Shown here: positions 1-6,231 of the stretch, piece after piece | Layout of the letters: each line of letters opens with the position of its first letter | How positions within the stretch are numbered: position 1 is the stretch's first letter | Assembly (NCBI GenBank): GCA_034678345.1 | Contig: JAXDBZ010000163.1 | Location: forward strand, 1 to 7,548 | Length of the DNA stretch: 7,548 nt | Direction: 5' to 3' | Origin: JANXPZ01 sp034678345 | GTDB lineage: Bacteria; Eisenbacteria; RBG-16-71-46 | Made by a program: the position numbers and the translations under genes | The notes under the pieces: generated by a model | Databases searched by the model: none | What the model was told of the DNA's origin: nothing | What the model saw: the letters and a program-made list of their open reading frames with translations, nothing else

Positions 1-95
1 GGCCCGCGGCCGGAGGACCGGCCGGCCACACCGCCGCCGCGGCCCTCGCTGCGCCTCGCGCCGCGCTCCAGCGCCCGTCCCTGGTAGAGGCCCAT
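1..95 (-). CDS. Start of an unidentified downstream gene (murB position), 3'-partial
   Basis: A reading frame opens with ATG at 95-93, overlapping the murC stop as TGATG, and stays open for 31 codons to the window edge. The peptide starts MGLYQGRALERGARRSEGRG and is rich in Gly and Arg. A G7 run (101-107) lies five bases before the ATG, like the G5 runs before murG and murC, and the TGATG junction copies two others in the operon. These points support a real start. Position after murC suggests murB (UDP-N-acetylenolpyruvoylglucosamine reductase), but the MurB flavin-binding signature would lie further downstream and nothing visible is diagnostic. The true gene could instead begin outside the window or at an internal GTG at 29-27, with this stretch being spacer. 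A 7-bp inverted repeat (7-24) falls inside it. Confidence 0.35.
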   Translation of the reverse strand, partial: MGLYQGRALERGARRSEGRGGGVAGRSSGRG

Positions 96-1477
96 CAGCG
101 CCCCCCCGCCTTCCCGCCCAGCCGCTCGAGCAGCCGGTCGCCGAGCTTCCACACGTCGCCGGCACCCAGGGTGAGCACCAGGTCCCCCGGGCGGACCTCG
201 CGCGCGACGGCCTCCACGGCGGCGGCGCCGTCGCCGACGTAGACGAGCTGCCGCTGCCCCAGCGCCTCGGCGCTCTCGACGATGGTGCGCGCCGTCACGC
301 CCGGCACCGGCGTCTCGCCGGCGGCATAGATGTCGAGCACGAAGACCCGGTCGGCGCCGGCGAAGCAGGCGCCGAACTCGCGGTGCAGGAGCGCGGTGCG
401 CGTGTAGCGGTGCGGCTGGAACACCACCAGCACGCGCCGGCCCAGCGTGCGCGCCGCCGCCAGCGTGGCCGCCACCTCGGTCGGATGGTGCCCGTAGTCG
501 TCCACCACCCGCACGCCGCCCGCCTCGCCGCGCGTCTCGAAGCGCCGGCCGACGCCGTGGAAGTCCTCGAGCGCACCGGCGACGTGCGGGAAGGCCACCT
601 CGATCTCCAGGCCGACGGCCACCGCCGCGAGGGCGTTCCGCACGCTGTGCATCCCGGGCAGGCGCAGGCGCACCTCGCCCAGCTCCCGGCCCTCGGACAC
701 CACGCGGAAGCTCGAGCCCTCCGGGCCCAGGTGCACGTCCTCCGCGCGCAGCGTCGCCTCGGGTCCGGTGCCGTAGAGCAGGTGCCGCTTCGTCACGTGC
801 GGCAGGATGCCCCGCACCTGCGGATCGTCCGCGCACAGGATGCTCACGCCGTAGAAGGGCACGCGGTTGGCGAAGTAGATGAACGCCTGGCGCAGCTCCT
901 CGAGCGAGCCGTAGTGGTCGAGGTGCTCGCGATCGATGTTCGTGATGACGACGACGGCGGGCGAGAGGCGCAGGAAGGAGCCGTCGCTCTCGTCCGCCTC
1001 CGCCACCAGGAACTGCCCCCGCCCGAGCCGCGCGTTCGAGCCGATGGACTGGAGCCGCCCCCCCACCACGATCGTCGGGTCGAGCCCCCCGCGCGCCAGG
1101 ACCGCGGCGGTCAGCGAGGTCGTCGTGGTCTTGCCGTGCGACCCGGCCACGGCGACGCCGTACTTCATGCGCATGAGCTCGGCCAGCATGTCGGCGCGCG
1201 GGATCACCGGGATGCCCAGGGCGCGGGCCGCCGCGACCTCGGGGTTGTCCGGGCGGACGGCGGTCGAGAAGACGACCACCTGGGCGCCCTCGACGTTCGC
1301 CGCCTCGTGGCCGAGGAAGATGCGGCCGCCCAGCGCCGAGAGACGCTCGGTGACCTCGCCGCCGCGCAGGTCGCTGCCGGAGACCTGGTAGCCGAGATTG
1401 AGCAGGACCTCGGCGATGCCGGACATCCCGACCCCGCCGATGCCCACGAAGTGGATGCGATGCGTGCGCCCGTACAT
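95..1477 (-). CDS. murC: UDP-N-acetylmuramate--L-alanine ligase MurC
   Basis: First Mur ligase of the pathway: cytoplasmic, ATP-dependent addition of L-Ala to UDP-MurNAc. It has 460 residues, close to the family norm. Motifs: GIGGVGMSGIAE (12-23), the UDP-MurNAc-binding N-domain loop; AGSHGKTTTT (111-120, K116), the ATP loop; EADESDGSF (160-168); TNIDREHLDHYG (179-190); MHSVRNALAA (276-285); FHGVGRRFE (306-314); DDYGHHPTE (326-334); FQPHRYTRT (353-361); GAGDVW (438-443). The start MYGRTHRIHFVGIGG is a standard MurC N-terminus, and the ATG at 1477 overlaps the murG stop as TGATG with GGGGGA just upstream. The gene ends in codons GGG GGG CGC TGA inside a seven-G tract, and the TGA overlaps a further ATG. 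No fusion to Ddl or MurB is encoded in the main frame. Confidence 0.99.
   Translation of the reverse strand: MYGRTHRIHFVGIGGVGMSGIAEVLLNLGYQVSGSDLRGGEVTERLSALGGRIFLGHEAANVEGAQVVVFSTAVRPDNPEVAAARALGIPVIPRADMLAELMRMKYGVAVAGSHGKTTTTSLTAAVLARGGLDPTIVVGGRLQSIGSNARLGRGQFLVAEADESDGSFLRLSPAVVVITNIDREHLDHYGSLEELRQAFIYFANRVPFYGVSILCADDPQVRGILPHVTKRHLLYGTGPEATLRAEDVHLGPEGSSFRVVSEGRELGEVRLRLPGMHSVRNALAAVAVGLEIEVAFPHVAGALEDFHGVGRRFETRGEAGGVRVVDDYGHHPTEVAATLAAARTLGRRVLVVFQPHRYTRTALLHREFGACFAGADRVFVLDIYAAGETPVPGVTARTIVESAEALGQRQLVYVGDGAAAVEAVAREVRPGDLVLTLGAGDVWKLGDRLLERLGGKAGGR
101..107 (-). other. Phased G7 tract at the murC 3' end
   Basis: Seven G residues on the coding strand cover the last base of a GCG codon and two GGG codons, immediately before CGC TGA. 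The zero-frame phasing is G GGG GGG, which fits the X XXY YYZ layout of a -1 slippery heptamer. The -1 frame runs on through the overlapping ATG into the next reading frame. The tract may simply serve as a G-rich ribosome site for that frame. The sequence fact is certain; any frameshifting role is speculative. Confidence 0.4.
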
Positions 1478-2616
1478 CAGTCCCCCGTCTCGCCGGCCGA
1501 GGCCGCGCCGCGCGCCGCGTCGCGTCCCCGGGACCAGCGCTCCAGGCTCCTCACGATGCGCTCCGCCGCGTCGGGGCGGGCGAAGGTGCGCGCGTTCGCC
1601 GACATGCGCGACAGCGCCTGCCGGTCGGACAGCCAGTGGGCGATCTCCTTCGCCAGGCGCTCGCCGTTCAGCTCCCGGTCGGGGATCATGGCGGCCGCGC
1701 CGCGGTCCACCAGGTTGGCGGCGTTCACCACCTGGTGGTCGTGCGCCGCGTGCGGATAGGGCACCAGGATCGAGGGCGTGCCGCAGGCGGCGATCTCCGC
1801 CAGGGTCATGGCGCCCGAGCGGCACACGACCAGGTCGGCGGCGGCGTAGGCCTGGTGGATGCGCCGCAGGTAGGGCAGCACGCGGGCCGGCAGCTGCTCG
1901 CGTTCGACCACGTCCTTCGCCCACTCGAAGTCCTCGCGCCCGGTCTGCAGGATGAACTGCACGCCGACCCGTCCCTTGAGGCGGCGCATGGCATCGATGG
2001 CCGCCTCGTTGATGCGGTGCGCACCGCGGCTGCCGCCGAAGACGAACACCGTCGGCTGTCCGGGCGCGAGCGAGAACTCCCGCAGGGCGCTGGCCCGGTC
2101 GCCGCTCAGGATGTGGGCGCGGATCGGGTTGCCGGTGACCTTGAGGTGGTCGCGGCGGCGGAAGTGCGATCGCGCCTCGACGAACGACAGGTGCACCTCG
2201 TCGGCGATCTGCGCGAGCCAGCGGTTGGCCAGCCCCGGCACGCTGTTCTGCTCCTGCAGCACCACCGGGCGGCGCAGCAGCCAGGCGGCGAACGCGACCG
2301 GACCGCTCACGTAGCCGCCGGTGCCCAGCACCACGTCCGGCCGCTCGCGCGCCACCGTGCCGAGGGCCTGGACGAGGCCGACCGCGTTGTCGAACAGGGC
2401 GGCGGGCCAGCGCCACCAGGCACGCCGCGGCAGGCCGCGGCTGCGGGTGAAGACGATGCGGAAGCCGGCCTCGGGCACGGCCTGCGACTCGATGCCGCGG
2501 CGGGTGCCGACGAAGACGACCTCCGCCTGCGGCAGGCGGCGCGCCAGCTCCTCGGCCACGGCGATGCCGGGATAGACGTGTCCGCCGGTGCCGCCGCCGG
2601 CGATGAGCACCTTCAT
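1477..2616 (-). CDS. murG: UDP-GlcNAc--lipid I GlcNAc transferase MurG
   Basis: Peripheral GT-B glycosyltransferase on the inner membrane face that adds GlcNAc to lipid I, giving lipid II. It has 379 residues, against 355 in E. coli. N-domain: GGTGGH (8-13) with the general-base candidate H13; GTGGYVSGP (98-106); LQEQNSVPGLAN (120-131), where the usual HEQN reads QEQN. C-domain: TGNPIR (161-166); FGGSRGAHRIN (193-203); CRSGAMTLAEIAACGTP (265-281) with E274 at the UDP-ribose-binding Glu position; PHAAHDHQVVNA (288-299). The last 20 or so residues form an Arg/Ala/Gly-rich tail beyond the usual fold; the murC ribosome site lies inside its codons. The ATG at 2616 forms ATGA with the ftsW stop. 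Its upstream signal is only a G5 run five bases before the start (2622-2626), so coupling to ftsW is likely. The stop overlaps the murC ATG. Confidence 0.98.
   Translation of the reverse strand: MKVLIAGGGTGGHVYPGIAVAEELARRLPQAEVVFVGTRRGIESQAVPEAGFRIVFTRSRGLPRRAWWRWPAALFDNAVGLVQALGTVARERPDVVLGTGGYVSGPVAFAAWLLRRPVVLQEQNSVPGLANRWLAQIADEVHLSFVEARSHFRRRDHLKVTGNPIRAHILSGDRASALREFSLAPGQPTVFVFGGSRGAHRINEAAIDAMRRLKGRVGVQFILQTGREDFEWAKDVVEREQLPARVLPYLRRIHQAYAAADLVVCRSGAMTLAEIAACGTPSILVPYPHAAHDHQVVNAANLVDRGAAAMIPDRELNGERLAKEIAHWLSDRQALSRMSANARTFARPDAAERIVRSLERWSRGRDAARGAASAGETGD
1481..1486 (-). promoter_or_regulatory. G-rich ribosome site for murC
   Basis: GGGGGA on the coding strand ends 3 bases before the ATG of murC (GGGGGACTGATG). 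It is a weaker match to anti-Shine-Dalgarno than the mraY and ftsW sites and close to the start, so translation of murC probably also draws on ribosomes terminating at murG. Confidence 0.5.
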
Positions 2617-3752
2617 GACTGCCCCCGCGACCACCGCTGCCGCGTGAGGGCGTCGGCGGAGGCGTTGACGGCGCTGATGCGGTAGAGCAGCCCCGCCGCC
2701 GCGAGGTTGGCGATCAGGGCCGTGCCGCCGTAGGACACGAACGGCAACGGCAGGCCGGTGGTCGGGGCCAGCCCCGTGGCCACCGCCAGATTGGCGAGCG
2801 CGTAGAGTCCGATCTGCAAGGTGAGCCCCCCCGCCAGCAGGAAGTGGAAGGGGTCGGTGGCGCGCGCCACCACGCGCATGCAGCGCCACAGCAGCAGCGC
2901 CAGCAGCACGAACAGCGCGCTGGCGCCGACGAACCCCAGTTCCTCCGCCAGGATGGAGAAGATGAAGTCGGTGTGGGCCTCGGGCAGGAAGAGGTACTTC
3001 TGCAGGCCCCCTCCCAGACCGCGCCCGAACCAGCCGCCGGAGCCGATGGCGATCAGCGACTGGTCGAGCTGCCAGCCCGAACCGCGCTGATCCAGGGTCC
3101 CGGTGAAGACGAAACGCACGTAGGTGGCGACGCGCTGCATCTGGTAGGGATGCAGCTGCAGCATCACCGCCGCGGTCGCGAGGCCCGCGCCGACCGGCAC
3201 CGCCAGGTGGAGCAGCGGAGCCTCCGCCAGGTAGAGCATCAGGAAGCCGGTGGCGAACAGCAGGCCGGCGCTGCTCAGGTTCGGCTGCAGCAGGATGAGT
3301 CCGGCGACGGCTCCGACGATGGCGAGCGGCGGCAGCAGCCCGCGCACGAAGCCGCGCTCGGCCGGCGGGTGCCGCTTGAGCCACCAGGCGAGGAAGACCA
3401 CCGCCCCCAGCCGGCCCAGGTCGGTGGGCTGGATGCTGAGGAAGCCGTAGCGCAGCCACCGGGTCGCGCCGTTCGAGACGTGGCCGAGGCCCATGACCAC
3501 GAGCAGCAGGGCCACCGTCAGGCCGAGCAGCACCGGCGCGGCCCGCTCGAGCCGGCGCAGGTCCACCCAGCGGGCGCAGGCCAGGAGCACGACGACCCCG
3601 AGGCCCGCCCGGACGAACTGCCGGACGAGGAAGTAGTTGGGATCCTGGTAGCGCGTGATGCCGAGGATGGCGCTCGAGGAGTAGACCATGACGACGCCGA
3701 GCGCGGTGAGCAGCAGCGGCAGCACGATCAGCCAGCGGTCGCCCCGGTTCAC
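2613..3752 (-). CDS. ftsW: SEDS peptidoglycan polymerase FtsW
   Basis: Multi-pass SEDS protein of the divisome that polymerises lipid II into septal glycan with its partner class B PBP (FtsI). It has 379 residues and about ten membrane segments; the first begins almost at once, so the roughly 45-residue cytoplasmic tail of E. coli FtsW (414 residues) is absent. Motifs: NGATRWL (94-100); IQPTDLGRL (107-115); QPNLSSA (156-162); GSGWQLDQSL (224-233); GRGLGGGLQKYLFLPEAHTD (243-262), with D262 matching the catalytic Asp of SEDS enzymes; EELGFVG (270-276); PTTGLPLPFVSYGG (330-343). Two motif residues differ from the common form: D111 where Glu is usual and N158 where Asp is usual. The GTG start at 3752 has a strong GGAGG 7 bases upstream and overlaps the murD stop as GTGA. 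RodA is the nearest alternative, but the dcw position favours FtsW. Confidence 0.96.
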   Translation of the reverse strand: MNRGDRWLIVLPLLLTALGVVMVYSSSAILGITRYQDPNYFLVRQFVRAGLGVVVLLACARWVDLRRLERAAPVLLGLTVALLLVVMGLGHVSNGATRWLRYGFLSIQPTDLGRLGAVVFLAWWLKRHPPAERGFVRGLLPPLAIVGAVAGLILLQPNLSSAGLLFATGFLMLYLAEAPLLHLAVPVGAGLATAAVMLQLHPYQMQRVATYVRFVFTGTLDQRGSGWQLDQSLIAIGSGGWFGRGLGGGLQKYLFLPEAHTDFIFSILAEELGFVGASALFVLLALLLWRCMRVVARATDPFHFLLAGGLTLQIGLYALANLAVATGLAPTTGLPLPFVSYGGTALIANLAAAGLLYRISAVNASADALTRQRWSRGQS

Positions 3753-5143
3753 GCGCCCTCCTCCCGCGCCGCCAGGCGCGCCACCTCTTCCTTGAAGCGG
3801 CGCCCGCGGTCCTCGAAGTCCGCGAACATGTCGAACGAGGCGCAGCCGGGCGAGAGCAGGACCAGCGCCGGACCGCCGGGGGCCCGGCGCGCGGCGGCGA
3901 AGGCCGTCTCCACCGCCTCCGCCAGCGACCCGGCCCGCAGGACCGGCACCTCCGGCCAGTGCGAGGCGATGCGGTCCGCCCCCTCGCCGAGCAGCACCAC
4001 CGCCAGCGCCCGCTCGCGAACCAGCGGGGCGAGCGGGGCGAAGTCCTGGCCCTTGTCCCGTCCGCCGGCGATGAGCACGACCGGGCTCTCGAAGCTCTGC
4101 AGCGCGACCTCGAGCGAGCCGGTGTTCGTGGCCTTCGAGTCGTTCACGAAGGCCACGCCGGCCACCGTGGCGACCGGCTCGAGACGGTGCTCGAGGCCAC
4201 CGTACTCGCGCAGCACGGCGCGCATCGCGTCGGGAGCCGGCTCGAGCGGCATCACCGTGGTCACCGCCGCCAGCGCGTTCATCACGTTGTGCCGGCCGCG
4301 CAGCCGCAGCTCGCGCGTCTCCATGAGCTCCTCGACGCCGCCGCGCCAGCCGAGGCGGATGCGGCCGTCCACCGCCGCCGCCCCGTCCTCGACGGCGCGG
4401 GCGGCGGAGAACTCGAGCCAGGTGCCGCGCCCGGTGCGCCGCGCCATCACCTCCGGGTCGTCGGCGTTCCACACCGCGTAATCGGTCTCGTCCTGGCGCG
4501 CGAACAGGCTCTGCTTGGCCGCCCCGTAGCCGGCGAAGTCGCCGTGCCGCTCGAGGTGGTCGGGGGTCAGGTTGAGCCAGGTGGCGACGAAGGGCTTGAG
4601 CCGGTCCACGGTCTCGAGCTGGAAGGACGACACCTCGACCACCAGCAGCCCGGTGGGCGGCACGCTCTCGGCCACCTCGCACAGCGCGCGGCCGATGTTG
4701 CCGCAGACCTCGGCCTGGCGGCCGGCCCCACGCAGCAGCGCCCCGGCCAGGTGCGTGGTCGTGCTCTTGCCGTTCGTCCCGGTCACGCACAGGAACGGGG
4801 CCCGCGCCGCCAGGTAGCCGATCTCCAGCTCGGAGAGCACCGGCAGCCCCGCCGCCCGCGCCGCGACCGCCAGCGGGTGCGTGGTCGGGATGCCGGGGCT
4901 CCACACCACGAAGTCGCGGCCCTCGAGCGTCCGCGGGTCATCCGCGTCCCACGAGGCGCACGCGCCCTGGCGCACCAGCTCCCGCCCGTGCTCCGCGCCG
5001 TCCGCGCCGCCGAACCGCGCGTCGGCCAGGCGCACGTCGAGACCGTGGCGGGCCAGCAGGCGGGCGGCGGCGAGGCCGGAGCGGGCCGCCCCCACCACCA
5101 GGGGGCGCGAGCCGGGGAGCGGATGGCGGGCGTCGATCGTCAC
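3749..5143 (-). CDS. murD: UDP-MurNAc-L-alanine--D-glutamate ligase MurD
   Basis: Cytoplasmic Mur ligase adding D-Glu to UDP-MurNAc-L-Ala with ATP. It has 464 residues, slightly longer than E. coli MurD (438). Motifs: nucleotide-sugar binding GAARSG (18-23) and SPGIP (82-86); ATP loop TGTNGKSTTT (121-130, K126); EVSSFQLE (170-177); NLTPDHLERH (191-200); K210 in GAAK, the carbamylated lysine position; WNADDP (225-230); GRHNVMNALAA (283-293); GGLEHRLE (315-322); NDSKATNTGS (334-343); GGRDKGQDF (360-368); SPGCASFDMF (431-440) followed by EDRG. The start is a GTG at 5143 that shares GTGA with the mraY stop. No Shine-Dalgarno is visible before it, so initiation probably depends on ribosomes finishing mraY. 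I see no ATG near the N-terminus before the nucleotide-binding motif. The final EEGA is encoded across the ftsW Shine-Dalgarno. Confidence 0.98.
   Translation of the reverse strand: MTIDARHPLPGSRPLVVGAARSGLAAARLLARHGLDVRLADARFGGADGAEHGRELVRQGACASWDADDPRTLEGRDFVVWSPGIPTTHPLAVAARAAGLPVLSELEIGYLAARAPFLCVTGTNGKSTTTHLAGALLRGAGRQAEVCGNIGRALCEVAESVPPTGLLVVEVSSFQLETVDRLKPFVATWLNLTPDHLERHGDFAGYGAAKQSLFARQDETDYAVWNADDPEVMARRTGRGTWLEFSAARAVEDGAAAVDGRIRLGWRGGVEELMETRELRLRGRHNVMNALAAVTTVMPLEPAPDAMRAVLREYGGLEHRLEPVATVAGVAFVNDSKATNTGSLEVALQSFESPVVLIAGGRDKGQDFAPLAPLVRERALAVVLLGEGADRIASHWPEVPVLRAGSLAEAVETAFAAARRAPGGPALVLLSPGCASFDMFADFEDRGRRFKEEVARLAAREEGA
3756..3765 (-). promoter_or_regulatory. Strong Shine-Dalgarno for ftsW (decides a GTG start)
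   Basis: The coding strand reads GGGAGGAGGG, then CGC and GTG. The GGAGG core is 7 bases before the GTG at 3752, the same geometry as at mraY. It supports GTG as the real ftsW start, which gives the shortest overlap with murD (4 bases). The site lies within the murD codons for the final Glu-Glu-Gly. Confidence 0.85.
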
Positions 5144-6231
5144 TGGAGTTTGAAGGTCGAGAGGGAGAGCAGCGCCAGCAGCACGCCGACGATGTAGAAG
5201 CGCAGGACGACGCGGGACTCGGCCCAGCCCCCGAGCTCGAAGTGGTGGTGCAGCGGCGCCATGCGGAAGACGCGCCTGCCCCAGAGCCGGAACGACACCA
5301 CCTGGATCATCACCGAGAGGGCCTCCGCCACGAACACGCCGCCGACCAGCACCAGCCAGAATTCGCGCTTGATGAGCACCGCGACCACGCCCAGCGCGCC
5401 GCCGAGGGCGAGCGAGCCGGTGTCGCCCATGAACACGTCCGCCGGGTGACAGTTGTACCAGAGGAAGCCGAGCGCCGCCCCCAGCACCGCGGCGCAGAAT
5501 ACCGCGAGCTCGCCGCTGTAGGGCAGCGTGGTGATGTTCAGGTAGGCGCTGATCCGGGCGTGGCCGGTCACGTAGCACATGCCGGCGAAGGCGAGCGCGG
5601 CCACGGCCACGAGCCCGGTGGCCAGCCCGTCGAGCCCGTCGGTCAGGTTCACCGCGTTCGACGAGGCGGTGATGACGAGGATGACGAACGGCACGAACAG
5701 GAGGCCGAAGTCCAGGTAGCGGAACTTCAGGAACGGGATGTGCGTGGTCGTCGCGGAGAGCCCCGGCTCGGGCCACACCACCAGCACCAGGCCGACGATC
5801 AGACCGAGCAGCACCTGCCCGGCCAGCTTGTAGCGCCCGAGCAGGCCCTTGGGGAACCCCTTCACCACCCGCAGGTAGTCGTCGAGGAAGCCCAGCGCCC
5901 CCAGCCACACGGTCGCCAGCAGGGCGAGCCACATCGGGCGCGAGTGGAAGTTCCCCCACAGCAGCGTCGGCACGACGATGGCGGCGACGACCAGCAGGCC
6001 GCCCATGGTCGGCGTGCCGGCCTTGCTCAGGTGCGCCTGCGGTCCCTCGGCGCGGATCCTCTGGCCGAGCTTGACGCGCCGCAGCCAGGCGATCATCGCC
6101 GGACCGAGGAAGTAGCACAGCAGCAGCGCGGTGACCGCGGCGTAGGCGGAGCGCAGCGTGATGTAGCGGAAGACGTTCAGGAACCCGAACCCGGGCAGGT
6201 CGCGGAGGGGATAGATCCACTCGTAGAACAT
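5140..6231 (-). CDS. mraY: Phospho-N-acetylmuramoyl-pentapeptide transferase MraY
   Basis: Integral membrane enzyme that transfers phospho-MurNAc-pentapeptide from UDP to undecaprenyl phosphate, making lipid I on the cytoplasmic face. It has 363 residues, against 360 in E. coli. Family motifs appear in order: K70 then AGTPTMGG (71-78); FLDDY with the Asp pair D117/D118; GRYKLAGQ (132-139); NLTDGLDGLA (195-204); NCHPADVFMGDTGSLALGG (260-278) with D270 as the third essential Asp; PLHHHFE (326-332). About ten hydrophobic segments span the chain, and the C-terminus LSLSTFKLQ is typical. The ATG at 6231 follows a strong GGAGG with 7-base spacing and overlaps the murF stop as TGATG; the start MFYEWIYPLR is the usual MraY N-terminus. 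The stop overlaps the murD GTG. Nothing suggests damage. Confidence 0.99.
   Translation of the reverse strand: MFYEWIYPLRDLPGFGFLNVFRYITLRSAYAAVTALLLCYFLGPAMIAWLRRVKLGQRIRAEGPQAHLSKAGTPTMGGLLVVAAIVVPTLLWGNFHSRPMWLALLATVWLGALGFLDDYLRVVKGFPKGLLGRYKLAGQVLLGLIVGLVLVVWPEPGLSATTTHIPFLKFRYLDFGLLFVPFVILVITASSNAVNLTDGLDGLATGLVAVAALAFAGMCYVTGHARISAYLNITTLPYSGELAVFCAAVLGAALGFLWYNCHPADVFMGDTGSLALGGALGVVAVLIKREFWLVLVGGVFVAEALSVMIQVVSFRLWGRRVFRMAPLHHHFELGGWAESRVVLRFYIVGVLLALLSLSTFKLQ

Noticed and set aside
7..24. Perfect 7-bp inverted repeat with a 4-base loop, considered as a terminator after murC
   Set aside because: No T run follows the stem on the coding strand, the operon frame stays open through it, and short GC palindromes are expected by chance at this base composition.
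383..1759. Long plus-strand open frame opposite murC and murG (458 codons)
   Set aside because: It mirrors the codons of confirmed minus-strand genes, is full of Ala/Arg/His low-complexity sequence, and shows no domain. GC-rich third positions make such antisense frames open by chance.
2844..4481. Plus-strand open frame of 545 codons opposite ftsW and murD
   Set aside because: Same GC-bias artefact: Gln/Glu/His-rich translation, spans a gene boundary on the real coding strand, no recognisable motif.
3959..5197. Plus-strand open frame of 412 codons opposite murD
   Set aside because: Antisense shadow of murD with low-complexity composition; the minus strand carries every MurD motif.
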